NCBI GenBank assembly: GCA_934444895.1
Contig: CAKSDA010000050.1
Span: 1 to 11,118 of the forward strand
DNA from: an uncultured Eubacteriales bacterium
GTDB taxonomy: Bacteria; Bacillota; Clostridia; Oscillospirales; Acutalibacteraceae
Reading direction: 5' to 3'
Length of the DNA: 11,118 nt
Below, in pieces: positions 1 through 6,511 of this stretch (the stretch's first letter is position 1; every line of letters starts with the position of its first letter). The translations under genes were made by a program, and so were the position numbers. The notes under the pieces are model-generated. The model saw only the letters and a list, made by a program, of their open reading frames with translations, made no database searches and was not told the DNA's origin.

Positions 1-16
1 TTTTTACAGGGCGAGG

Positions 17-48
17 CAAAAACACAGGTAATCCTAGCGGATTACCGA
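17..48 (-). terminator. Candidate rho-independent terminator of ychF
   Basis: An 8-bp perfect stem (GGTAATCC / GGATTACC, 27-34 and 39-46) closes a 4-nt loop. Read on the minus strand, in the direction of ychF transcription, it is followed by TGTGTTTTTG. The U-run is interrupted, so this is a moderate terminator. It lies about 70 nt past the ychF stop codon, which suits a 3' end. Confidence 0.5.
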
Positions 49-84
49 GTATTTTAACAAATGCCATGTGAAAAATTGGCGTTT

Positions 85-113
85 AAAAAACAGATTCGGA
101 TTTATTTCTGTTT
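85..113 (-). terminator. Weak hairpin directly after the ychF stop
   Basis: On the minus strand, AAACAGA (113-107) can pair with TCTGTTT (94-88) across a 12-nt loop, and the right arm runs into six consecutive T residues. The stem has only two G:C pairs and part of the T-run is used in it, so it would be weak alone. It may assist the stronger hairpin further downstream at 27-46. Confidence 0.25.
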
Positions 114-115
114 GC

Positions 116-1210
116 CTAAACATTAAATCTGAATAAAACTACATCTCCGTCGCGCATTACATAGTCTTTTCCTTCGCTTCTTACAAGGCCCTTTTCTTTT
201 GCGGCAGCCATGCTTTTACATTCCATAAGATCTTTGAAGGAAACAACTTCGGCGCGAATAAAACCTCTTTCAAAATCGCTGTGGATTTTTCCGGCGGCGC
301 CCGGCGCCTTTGTGCCTTCTTTTATTGTCCAGGCTCTTACCTCCGGCTTTCCGGCAGTGAGAAAAGAAATAAGACCTAAAAGTTTGTAACATGTTTTAAT
401 AAGTCTGTCAAGACCTGAGTGTTCAAGACCTAAGTCGCTTAAAAACATCTGTTTTTCTTCCGGGGAAAGCGAGGCAATTTCGGCCTCCATGCTGGCACAT
501 ATCGGCAAGGTTTCAGCACCTTCGGCAGCGGCTATTTTTTTCACTGCATTAAATCTTTCATTATTGTCGATTCCGGCTTCAAAATCACTTTCGCTCATAT
601 TGCAGGCGTAAATAACAGGTTTGTTTGAAAGCAGCGGGATTTCTTTAAGTATTTCCGCTTCTGCTTCGGTTGTTTCAACAGCTCTGGCGCTGACGCCTCT
701 TTCAAGCTCCGAAAGAAGTCTTCTTAAAAATTCCACTTCTCCCGCAAGAGATTTATCTCCCTTCATCGCTTTTGCCGAGCGGTCAAGACGGCGCGATACC
801 ATTTCCATATCGGACAATATGAGTTCGATATTAATTGTTTCTATATCGCGGGCCGGATCTACCGATCCTTCAACATGAATAATATCATCATTTTCAAAAC
901 AGCGGACAACATGTACAATAGCGTCAACTTCGCGTATGTGAGATAAAAATTTGTTTCCTAGTCCTTCGCCTTTGGACGCACCTTTTACAAGCCCGGCGAT
1001 ATCAACAAATTCTATAACCGCAGGAGTGTATTTCTCCGGATTATACATTTTTGCAAGGGCGTCAAGACGCTCGTCAGGAACGGCAACAACGCCGACATTC
1101 GGTTCAATTGTGCAAAAAGGAAAATTTGCAGACGCCGCGCCGGCATTTGTAATTGCGTTAAACAGGGTTGACTTGCCTACATTCGGCAAACCCACGATAC
1201 CAAGTTTCAT
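116..1210 (-). CDS. ychF: YchF/EngD (Ola1-type) P-loop ATPase
   Basis: This is a cytoplasmic TRAFAC-class P-loop protein of the Obg-related YchF subfamily, which binds ATP in preference to GTP and associates with ribosomes; family members are linked to stress and redox responses. The 364-aa product matches the usual length (E. coli about 363). The G1/Walker A motif GLPNVGKST is at residues 7-15, the G3 motif DIAG at 70-73 is followed by the family-specific KGASKGEGLGN stretch, and NMSE at 204-207 replaces the GTPase NKxD, which fits ATP preference. A helical middle domain spans about 130-190, and a C-terminal TGS domain from about 281 contains KEGTKAPGAAGKIHSDFERG-type residues. The ATG at 1210 is preceded by GGAGG (1221-1225 on the plus strand) at good spacing. 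It is transcribed divergently from hprK and ends with TAG. Identification is secure; its exact cellular role is unsettled in the family. Confidence 0.97.
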   Translation of the reverse strand: MKLGIVGLPNVGKSTLFNAITNAGAASANFPFCTIEPNVGVVAVPDERLDALAKMYNPEKYTPAVIEFVDIAGLVKGASKGEGLGNKFLSHIREVDAIVHVVRCFENDDIIHVEGSVDPARDIETINIELILSDMEMVSRRLDRSAKAMKGDKSLAGEVEFLRRLLSELERGVSARAVETTEAEAEILKEIPLLSNKPVIYACNMSESDFEAGIDNNERFNAVKKIAAAEGAETLPICASMEAEIASLSPEEKQMFLSDLGLEHSGLDRLIKTCYKLLGLISFLTAGKPEVRAWTIKEGTKAPGAAGKIHSDFERGFIRAEVVSFKDLMECKSMAAAKEKGLVRSEGKDYVMRDGDVVLFRFNV

Positions 1211-1257
1211 ATTACTATTTCCTCCAAAAACGGAATAAAATTTTTACGACAAATACA

Positions 1258-1286
1258 ATTATATCCTTTTTAGGAGTATTATTCAA
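1258..1286 (-). promoter_or_regulatory. Sigma-A-type promoter of ychF
   Basis: Read on the minus strand: -35 TTGAAT (1286-1281), a 17-nt spacer and a perfect -10 TATAAT (1263-1258). It points at ychF, with an expected transcript start around 1250 and a leader of about 40 nt. The -35 box is the right arm of a near-palindrome (1281-1300), so repressor or activator control is possible. Confidence 0.8.
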
Positions 1287-1300
1287 TAATATTGTTGAAT
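1281..1300. promoter_or_regulatory. Near-perfect 20-bp palindrome, possible operator
   Basis: ATTCAA-TAATATTG-TTGAAT is palindromic except for one mismatched pair (T1287/G1294). It covers the -35 box of the ychF promoter and lies 28 nt upstream of the hprK -35 box, so one bound protein could influence both genes. It is AT-rich and could be chance; no known regulator consensus is recognised. Confidence 0.35.
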
Positions 1301-1327
1301 AAATTTGCGTTTATCTAAAAAAAGACT

Positions 1328-1355
1328 TTGAAAACAAAAATATATAGTGTATAAT
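1328..1355 (+). promoter_or_regulatory. Sigma-A-type promoter of hprK
   Basis: -35 TTGAAA (1328-1333), a 16-nt spacer and a perfect -10 TATAAT (1350-1355). The transcript would start near 1362 and give a leader of about 35 nt with the SD GAGGTG (1387-1392) before the hprK ATG. No attenuator or riboswitch fits in so short a leader. Confidence 0.75.
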
Positions 1356-1396
1356 ATACTTAAATAAAATGGATTTTTATTGTTTCGAGGTGTATT

Positions 1397-2362
1397 ATGA
1401 AATCAAATTTTTCGGTATCACTCAGTAAAATTATTAAAGAGTTTTCACTCGAAATTGTTTTTCTGCCTGACAATCCTGAAAAACTCATGATAAACAATGT
1501 CGAAGTAAACCGTCCCGGACTTCAGCTGACCGGATACTACAAATACTTTGACTGCGACAGAGTGCAGGTTATAGGCAAAAGTGAAGAAAGCTTTTTAACA
1601 AATATGGAAGCCGATTCATTTAAGGACAAAATAGACATATTCTTTTCCAAAAAGCCTCCCGTTGTCATTGTTTCAAGGGGAATGAATATTCCGCAACCCA
1701 TGCTTGAAGCTGCCCAAAAATACGGTGTTCCGCTTTTGAGAACCGAAGATTCCACTTCCGGGTTTTTAGCGGCGCTCATTGCCTTTTTGAATGTTGAGCT
1801 GGCACCCAGAATTACAAGGCACGGAGTTTTGGTGGAAGTTTACGGCGAAGGACTTTTGCTTTTGGGCGAAAGCGGCGTAGGAAAAAGCGAAACGGCGATT
1901 GAACTTATTAAAAGAGGGCACCGCCTTATTGCCGATGATGCGGTAGAGCTTAGAAGGGTATCTTCAAAATCGCTTGTGGGATCTTCTCCGGACAATATCA
2001 GGCATTTTATAGAGCTTAGAGGTATAGGAATTATTAATGCAAGCCGCATTTTCGGTGTGGGTGCCGTAAAACCTACCGAAAAGATTGATATGGTTATAAA
2101 TCTTGAACCCTGGAATTCTGAAAAGATTTACGACCGCATGGGGCTTGACTGTGAATTTACAGAAATTTTGGGTATTAAAATTCCGTCTCTTACCATACCG
2201 GTAAAACCGGGCAGAAATTTAGCGGTTATCATGGAAGTTGCGGCAATGAATAACAGGCAGAAAAAGCTGGGTTATAACGCGGCGCATGATCTTTTGAACA
2301 AGCTTGGAATGGGCGACGCTTTTGAGGAAAAAAAGTCAACGCTTGATAAGGATTTATTTTAG
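1397..2362 (+). CDS. hprK: HPr kinase/phosphorylase
   Basis: HprK/P is the sensor of carbon catabolite repression in Gram-positive bacteria. It phosphorylates HPr (and Crh where present) on Ser46 with ATP when fructose-1,6-bisphosphate is high, and reverses this by phosphorolysis when phosphate is high; HPr(Ser-P) then works with CcpA. The 321-aa length is normal. Residues 1-130 form the variable N-terminal domain. The C-terminal kinase domain has H142 in RHG, the P-loop GESGVGKSE at 157-165, DD at 180-181, the HprK signature ELRGIGIINASRIFG at 206-220, and the conserved loop IPVKPGRNLA from 267 followed by MEVAAMN (279-285). The ATG start has GAGGTG four nt upstream. The gene has its own promoter and is divergent from ychF. 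No ptsH or crh is in the window, so its substrate is encoded elsewhere. Confidence 0.97.
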   Translation: MKSNFSVSLSKIIKEFSLEIVFLPDNPEKLMINNVEVNRPGLQLTGYYKYFDCDRVQVIGKSEESFLTNMEADSFKDKIDIFFSKKPPVVIVSRGMNIPQPMLEAAQKYGVPLLRTEDSTSGFLAALIAFLNVELAPRITRHGVLVEVYGEGLLLLGESGVGKSETAIELIKRGHRLIADDAVELRRVSSKSLVGSSPDNIRHFIELRGIGIINASRIFGVGAVKPTEKIDMVINLEPWNSEKIYDRMGLDCEFTEILGIKIPSLTIPVKPGRNLAVIMEVAAMNNRQKKLGYNAAHDLLNKLGMGDAFEEKKSTLDKDLF

Positions 2363-2469
2363 CATAAAAGTTAAACATATGGACAGCACACTATATTTAC
2401 CAAACTGTCGCTTAATAGGCGGTTCGTACCTACCGGGCATAACATAGCTTTTTATAGTTAAAAGCGTAA

Positions 2470-2481
2470 CGGTTTCAACCG
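2470..2481. promoter_or_regulatory. Short near-palindrome upstream of glcK
   Basis: CGGTT-TC-AACCG has 5-bp arms around a 2-nt centre. It ends four nt before the 11-bp tandem repeat. It could be an operator half of a control region or a small hairpin; without a T-run it is not a terminator. The function is unknown. Confidence 0.3.
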
Positions 2482-2485
2482 AAAG

Positions 2486-2518
2486 TATAAACATAATATA
2501 AACATAACAAAAACATAA
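2486..2518. repeat. 11-bp tandem repeat, three copies
   Basis: TATAAACATAA occurs twice head to tail without any mismatch (2486-2496, 2497-2507), and a third copy CAAAAACATAA (2508-2518) differs at two positions. The shared core AAACATAA recurs exactly every 11 bp, close to one helical turn, so the A-tracts lie on one face of the DNA. A fourth, much weaker unit may follow (2519-2529). This could be bent DNA, a protein-binding array or slippage product. Confidence 0.8.
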
Positions 2519-2563
2519 TAAATATAAAATCAAAATCAGAACAAATAAATTTGCAGATTAAAA

Positions 2564-2597
2564 AATAATAATTAAATATTTTAATAATAATTAAATA
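2564..2597. repeat. 15-bp direct repeat in the glcK 5' region
   Basis: AATAATAATTAAATA is present exactly at 2564-2578 and again at 2583-2597, a period of 19 bp. The second copy ends eight nt before the SD AAGGAG (2606-2611). It is made only of A and T, so a chance or slippage origin is possible, but an exact 15-mer this close is unusual even in AT-rich DNA. Confidence 0.7.
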
Positions 2598-2619
2598 GGC
2601 ATTGCAAGGAGAATAATAA

Positions 2620-3579
2620 ATGTATCATTTAGGAATTGATTTAGGCGGAACAAATATTGCAGTAGGCGTTGTAGATAACAATTATAATATTATCGGCAGG
2701 GGAAAGGTTAAAACAAACGCGCCTCGCCCTGCAGAAGAAATATGCGATGATATGTATAAAGCGGCTAAAATGGCGGTTCAAGACGCCGGTTTGAATTTTG
2801 AGGATATAAGCACTGTGGGCGTTGGATCTCCCGGAAGCGTTAATCCTAAAACCGGTGTAATAGGAACTTCAAATAATCTTAGATTTAACAATGTTCCTAT
2901 GGGCGAAATGCTGAAAGAAAGATTCAAATGCAATGTTTTTATGGAAAATGACGCTTCCGCGGCGGCATACGGCGAATTTATTGCAGGAGCCGGAGTAGGA
3001 ACCGAAAATTTTGTTGCAATAACTCTGGGGACCGGTGTGGGCAGCGGAATTATTATAGACGGAAAGCTTTTTGCCGGACATAACTTTTCAGGCGGAGAAC
3101 TCGGACATACGGTAATTGTTTATAACGGACTTCCCTGTACATGCGGACGCAAAGGATGTTGGGAAGCTTACGCATCTGCGACGGGGCTTATAAATCTTAC
3201 AAAAAGAGCAATGGAAAAGGATGATAAAACCGTTATGTGGGAGCTTTGCGGTAATAATATTAAAAATGTAAACGGCCGCACTGCATATGACGGTATGCGC
3301 GCTAACGACAAGACCGCAATAAAGGTTGTTGAAGAATATACAAATTATGTTGCCTGCGGAATAATAAACACCATAAATACTTTCCAACCGGAAGTGCTTT
3401 GCATCGGCGGAGGAATTTCAAAAGAGGGCGACAACCTTACGGTTCCGATAACAAAAATTGTAGAAGAAGAAAGATTCAGTAAAAACATAGAAAAACAGAC
3501 CGAAATAAAAATTGCAAAGCTCGGAAATGATGCCGGTATAATAGGAGCCGCATTCCTTTTTAGGCTTTGTAATGAATAA
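2620..3579 (+). CDS. glcK: ROK-family glucokinase
   Basis: This is a cytoplasmic sugar kinase that phosphorylates glucose (or a related hexose) to glucose-6-phosphate with ATP, feeding non-PTS sugar into glycolysis. The 319-aa product shows the ROK layout: phosphate-binding DLGGT at 7-11, a GSPG loop at 69-72, END at 109-111 with the likely catalytic base D111, TLGTGVGSG at 135-143, and the zinc and sugar-binding block GELGH (159-163) plus CTCGRKGCWE (173-182), where H163, C173, C175 and C180 are the expected zinc ligands. GGG at 263-265 lies in the second ATP lobe. There is no N-terminal helix-turn-helix, so it is a kinase and not a ROK repressor. The SD AAGGAG sits 8 nt before the ATG. Close similarity to clostridial glucokinases supports glucose as substrate, but N-acetylmannosamine or fructose use cannot be excluded from sequence alone. 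Confidence 0.9.
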   Translation: MYHLGIDLGGTNIAVGVVDNNYNIIGRGKVKTNAPRPAEEICDDMYKAAKMAVQDAGLNFEDISTVGVGSPGSVNPKTGVIGTSNNLRFNNVPMGEMLKERFKCNVFMENDASAAAYGEFIAGAGVGTENFVAITLGTGVGSGIIIDGKLFAGHNFSGGELGHTVIVYNGLPCTCGRKGCWEAYASATGLINLTKRAMEKDDKTVMWELCGNNIKNVNGRTAYDGMRANDKTAIKVVEEYTNYVACGIINTINTFQPEVLCIGGGISKEGDNLTVPITKIVEEERFSKNIEKQTEIKIAKLGNDAGIIGAAFLFRLCNE

Positions 3580-3598
3580 GATTTGCTCATACCGGGCG

Positions 3599-3645
3599 AA
3601 CGATTAATAAAAAATTGTTATAAGCGAGTCCCACGCTTGCAATAA
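3599..3645 (+). promoter_or_regulatory. Two competing hairpins before the murB ribosome binding site
   Basis: AACGATT (3599-3605) can pair with AATTGTT (3613-3619; one G-U). The same TTGTTA segment can instead form the base of a longer stem, TTGTTATAAGCG (3615-3626) with CGCTTGCAATAA (3634-3645), which has one mismatch and two G-U pairs around a 7-nt loop. The longer hairpin ends three nt before the murB SD AGGTGA (3649-3654). The structures exclude each other, as in attenuators, but no ligand motif is recognised and there is no U-run. Confidence 0.4.
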
Positions 3646-3658
3646 AGTAGGTGAGAAT

Positions 3659-4570
3659 TTGGATTACACAGCATTAAAAAATTATTTAACTGAAATACAG
3701 TGCGCTTTTAAAGAAAATGAACCTTTGGCTCAATATACGACATTTAAAATCGGCGGGCCTGCGGATATATTTGCGGAACCGGGAAACGAGGAAACTCTTT
3801 CAAAGGTTTTAAAGTTTTGCAGTGAAAATGAATATACGGTATATATTATTGGCAACGGCAGTAATTTGCTTGTTTCGGATCTGGGGGTTGAGGGAGTAGT
3901 AATCCGAATAAGAGGAGGGCTGTCGGATATATACCTGTCGGACTCCAACGAAATCATCTGCCAAAGCGGACTTAAGCTTTCTTTGTTTTGCAACTTTGCA
4001 TTGGAGCACGGGCTGTCCGGAGCGGAATTCGCATGGGGAATTCCCGGACTTGTCGGCGGTGCAGTATATATGAATGCCGGAGCATACGATTCGGAAATTT
4101 CCAACATAATTACAAGGTGCAGTTATCTTTCCATGGACGGAAAACGGCATACAATTTCAAAGGAAGAAATGAATCTGGGATATCGCACAAGCGTTTTTAA
4201 AGAAAGTAAAAACATGGTAATAACATCAGCCGAATTTAAACTTATTCCCGCCGCTATAGAGCAAATAAGGGAGCGCATGGATGATTTAATAGCCAGAAGA
4301 AGGTCAAAGCAGCCCCTTGAATTTCCAAGCGCGGGAAGCACTTTTAAAAGACCTACAGGCAATTTTGCAGGCACTCTTATTGATATGTGCGGCCTTAAGG
4401 GATTTACCGTCGGGGGCGCCGCGGTTAGCGAGAAGCACGCGGGGTTTGTAATTAATAAAGGAAACGCTACGGCGGCAGATGTAAAAAGGGTTATTGAGGC
4501 CGTTTCAGAAAGGGTGTTTTTGGAAACCAGTATTAAGCTTGAGCCTGAAGTGGAGTTCATTGGCAGATAA
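3659..4570 (+). CDS. murB: UDP-N-acetylenolpyruvoylglucosamine reductase MurB
   Basis: MurB is an FAD enzyme that uses NADPH to reduce UDP-GlcNAc-enolpyruvate to UDP-MurNAc, the second committed step of peptidoglycan precursor synthesis in the cytoplasm. The 303-aa protein fits the short type II form. Visible features are TTFKIGGPA near 27-35, the FAD pyrophosphate loop GNGSNLL at 65-71, GIPGLVGGAVYMNAGAY at 127-143, GYRTSVF at 174-180 (the YR pair typical of the family), SAGSTFKRP at 224-232 with S227 as the likely proton donor, and LEPEVEFIG near the C-terminus with E296 as the likely catalytic glutamate. The start is TTG (3659-3661): the SD AGGTGA lies four nt upstream, and no in-frame ATG is near the conserved N-terminus. 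The weak start codon and upstream hairpins suggest limited translation. Confidence 0.96.
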   Translation: MDYTALKNYLTEIQCAFKENEPLAQYTTFKIGGPADIFAEPGNEETLSKVLKFCSENEYTVYIIGNGSNLLVSDLGVEGVVIRIRGGLSDIYLSDSNEIICQSGLKLSLFCNFALEHGLSGAEFAWGIPGLVGGAVYMNAGAYDSEISNIITRCSYLSMDGKRHTISKEEMNLGYRTSVFKESKNMVITSAEFKLIPAAIEQIRERMDDLIARRRSKQPLEFPSAGSTFKRPTGNFAGTLIDMCGLKGFTVGGAAVSEKHAGFVINKGNATAADVKRVIEAVSERVFLETSIKLEPEVEFIGR

Positions 4571-4715
4571 ATTGCAGCCGGTCAGAGCTACTAAGTATTT
4601 TTAGGTCTACGATATTGAACACTGTGCGGTTTGGCTAGGCAAGCAGAGTAAATATGTACTAATTATTTTTTAAAATAAATTCTTTTAATTAAATTTTAAA
4701 CTAAGGGGGATATTT
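4571..4715. other. 145-nt gap between murB and rapZ
   Basis: The first 80 nt (4571-4650) are mixed in composition and can close an outer stem, TTGC plus GCC (4572-4579) with GGC plus GCAA (4633-4642), around a roughly 50-nt interior. The remainder is A+T rich with the near-palindrome at 4661-4681 and then the rapZ SD AAGGGGG (4703-4709). I see no open frame, terminator or convincing promoter, so the role of the GC-richer part is unexplained. Confidence 0.4.
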
Positions 4716-5573
4716 ATGGAGTATATTTTTGTTACCGGAATGTCCGGAGCCGGCAAATCCAATGCAGTAAACGCTCTTGAGGATATGGGGTTTTATTGCA
4801 TTGATAATATACCGCCTATGCTTATATCCTCCTTTGTTAACCTTTCCCAAAACGGAGAACTTCCGTTTTCAAAAATTGCAATGGTGACTGATTTCAGAGG
4901 GGGAGAGGCATTTAATAACATCAGTCAGGTTTTCGATTCTCTTGACAAGGAGGGAATTGATTACAAAATACTGTTTTTAGATGCTTCGGACAGTGAGCTT
5001 ATACGGCGTTACAGTGAAACTAGGCGCCGTCATCCTTTGTGTGATACATACGAGCTTCCCGTTTCGGAGGCTATTACAAAAGAGCGTCAGCTGCTGGTAG
5101 GAATAAGGGCAAAGGCTAACTTTGTTATAGATACAACAAACTTAACCGCAGGGCAACTAAAAAAACAATTAATGTCGATCTTTCTGGGAAACGGGGCAAC
5201 CAGTCTTAATATAAGGTGCATGTCGTTTGGATTTAAATACGGTCCGGCAAGGGAAGGCAATTTGGTTTTTGATGTCAGATGTCTGCCAAACCCTTACTAT
5301 GTTGATGATTTAAGGAATCTTACCGGACTTGACAAGCCGGTTTATGATTTTATAATGAACTATGATGTTTCAAAGCAGCTTGCAAAACGAATTTTGGATC
5401 TTGTTGAATACAGCGTGCCTCTTTATGCCGAAGAAGGGAAAAGCGAGCTTGTAATTGCCGTCGGATGTACCGGAGGAAAACACCGTTCGGTTGCGTTTGC
5501 TGAAATGATTTATAAAATGCTCAGAGAAAAAGGCTACCGCGTAAGCGTTAATCACAGAGATATTGATAAGTAA
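4716..5573 (+). CDS. rapZ: RapZ/YvcJ nucleotide-binding protein
   Basis: This protein belongs to the RapZ (YvcJ, DUF UPF0042) family of P-loop ATP/GTP-binding proteins. In enteric bacteria RapZ senses glucosamine-6-phosphate and guides RNase E to the small RNA GlmZ; in Bacillus, YvcJ affects competence and its target is not settled. The 285-aa product has Walker A GMSGAGKS at 8-15, DNIPP at 30-34, the Walker B-like ILFLDA near 85-90, and a well conserved C-terminal domain with FGFKYGPAREGNLVFD from 171, RCLPNPYY at 188-195, LTG at 202-204 and GCTGGKHRSV at 250-259. The SD AAGGGGG is six nt before the ATG. It lies 15 nt before whiA, which supports translational coupling or a shared transcript. 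The yvcK gene usually found between them is absent. Confidence 0.95.
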   Translation: MEYIFVTGMSGAGKSNAVNALEDMGFYCIDNIPPMLISSFVNLSQNGELPFSKIAMVTDFRGGEAFNNISQVFDSLDKEGIDYKILFLDASDSELIRRYSETRRRHPLCDTYELPVSEAITKERQLLVGIRAKANFVIDTTNLTAGQLKKQLMSIFLGNGATSLNIRCMSFGFKYGPAREGNLVFDVRCLPNPYYVDDLRNLTGLDKPVYDFIMNYDVSKQLAKRILDLVEYSVPLYAEEGKSELVIAVGCTGGKHRSVAFAEMIYKMLREKGYRVSVNHRDIDK

Positions 5574-5588
5574 AGAAGGAAAAGTAAA

Positions 5589-6485
5589 ATGTCATTTACT
5601 TACGATATAAAAAGCGAATTATGTAAAATTAAAACGCCCACCTGCTGCAAAATTTCCGAATGTTACGGTATTTTGCTGTTCGGGAGGGCGTTTTCCGAAA
5701 ATTCTATTGTTTTCACAACAGAACACGAAGAAGTTGTGGACCATATTATTATGCTTTTTCGAAAGTGCTATTCGGTAGTGCCGTCGGTTATCGGAACCGG
5801 GAATAAAAAAGATTTTTTCACCTTATCGGTTGATAAAAAAAGCGATAGGGAAGCAATTTTGAATTCTTTGGGATACTATGGCTACAAAGAGGGAGACACC
5901 ATTATAAAGGCTCAAAACATGGAGGAAGACTGTTGCAAGGCTTCGTTTATCAGAGGGGCGTTTTTGTCATGCGGAATGGTGAGCGATCCTCATAAAGAGT
6001 ACCATGCGGAGTTTTGTATTCATAACAAAAAGCTGGGGGAGGAAATGTATAATTTTCTTTCGGAATGTAATCTTTCTCCGTCCATAACATCAAGAGGTAA
6101 AGACGCAATTATATATTTCAAAGAAAGCGGACATATTGAAGACCTTCTTACCACAATTCATGCCACAACGCATACTTTGGAACTTGCCGGAATAAAGGTT
6201 TACAAAGATATGAGAAATCATTACAACCGCTTAAACAATTGCGACACTGCCAACATTTCAAAAACGGTAAACGCATATCTTGCCCAAAAGGCCGCTATAG
6301 AAAAACTTCGAAAAAGCGGAGATCTTTTTAAACTTTCCGAAGAACTGCAAAAAGCTGCAGCGCTTAGAGAAAAGTATCCGGAAGCTTCTTTAAGGGAACT
6401 TTGCGGATTATCCGACGAGGGACTTACAAAATCAGGGCTTAATCATCGGCTTAATAAAATTATTGAAATTTCAAAAAATATTTAA
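5589..6485 (+). CDS. whiA: DNA-binding protein WhiA
   Basis: WhiA has a degenerate LAGLIDADG homing-endonuclease fold joined to a C-terminal helix-turn-helix. In Streptomyces it activates sporulation and division genes; in Bacillus it binds the nucleoid and affects division and chromosome segregation. The 298-aa product, slightly shorter than the Bacillus protein, starts with the family opening (FTYDIKSEL) and the CC pair (19-20). The LAGLIDADG-like region carries RGAFLSCGMVSDP (122-134), and the C-terminal domain has NISKTVNAYLAQ (222-233), LSEELQKAAALREKYPEASL (249-268) and the HTH end SGLNHRLNKI (282-291). There are twelve cysteines, a high count. The SD AGAAGGA (5574-5580) directly follows the rapZ stop, with 8 nt spacing to the ATG. 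It is probably co-transcribed with rapZ and dnaE. Confidence 0.95.
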   Translation: MSFTYDIKSELCKIKTPTCCKISECYGILLFGRAFSENSIVFTTEHEEVVDHIIMLFRKCYSVVPSVIGTGNKKDFFTLSVDKKSDREAILNSLGYYGYKEGDTIIKAQNMEEDCCKASFIRGAFLSCGMVSDPHKEYHAEFCIHNKKLGEEMYNFLSECNLSPSITSRGKDAIIYFKESGHIEDLLTTIHATTHTLELAGIKVYKDMRNHYNRLNNCDTANISKTVNAYLAQKAAIEKLRKSGDLFKLSEELQKAAALREKYPEASLRELCGLSDEGLTKSGLNHRLNKIIEISKNI

Positions 6486-6494
6486 TGGAATTTT

Positions 6495-6511
6495 AAAGAG
6501 GTGTGATCATG
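6495..6511 (+). promoter_or_regulatory. dnaE ribosome binding site deciding the start
   Basis: AAAGAGGTG (6495-6503) is the Shine-Dalgarno sequence. An in-frame GTG at 6503 would overlap it and cannot be used efficiently, whereas the ATG at 6509 lies five nt downstream and gives the family N-terminus MDFVHLHLHT. Confidence 0.8.

Larger units (their letters stand above)
2363..2619. other. 257-nt gap before the glucokinase gene
   Basis: The gap has two parts. The first (about 2381-2481) is richer in G+C and can form small hairpins: GACAG/CTGTC (2382-2386 with 2405-2409), CGGT/ACCG (2420-2423 with 2432-2435) and the near-palindrome CGGTTTCAACCG (2470-2481). The second (2482-2600) is almost pure A+T and holds an 11-bp tandem repeat and a 15-bp direct repeat. 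I see no clear terminator for hprK and no convincing -35/-10 pair for glcK; TTGCAG at 2551 with TAAATA 16 nt later is the best weak candidate. A 22-codon open frame at 2379-2447 has no ribosome binding site. Confidence 0.5.

Noticed and set aside
621..1238. Plus-strand open frames inside ychF
   Set aside because: They are antisense shadows of a clearly coding gene, with no family resemblance and a Ser-rich low-complexity look.
2459..2472. A cre (CcpA-binding) like stretch TAAAAGCGTAACGG upstream of glcK
   Set aside because: It misses three consensus positions, including the G near the left end and the C near the right end, so the match is too weak to call.
2551..2578. TTGCAG...TAAATA as a glcK promoter
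   Set aside because: Only three of six bases match in each box; not strong enough to list as a promoter.
4123..4560. 145-codon minus-strand frame within murB
   Set aside because: It is antisense to conserved MurB motifs and has no SD or recognisable domain.
4687..4699. 13-bp match AATTAAATTTTAA shared with 11095-11107
   Set aside because: A pure A+T word is expected to recur by chance in gaps this AT-rich.
6503..6505. GTG as the dnaE start codon
   Set aside because: It overlaps the Shine-Dalgarno sequence; the ATG six nt later has proper spacing and gives the conserved N-terminus.
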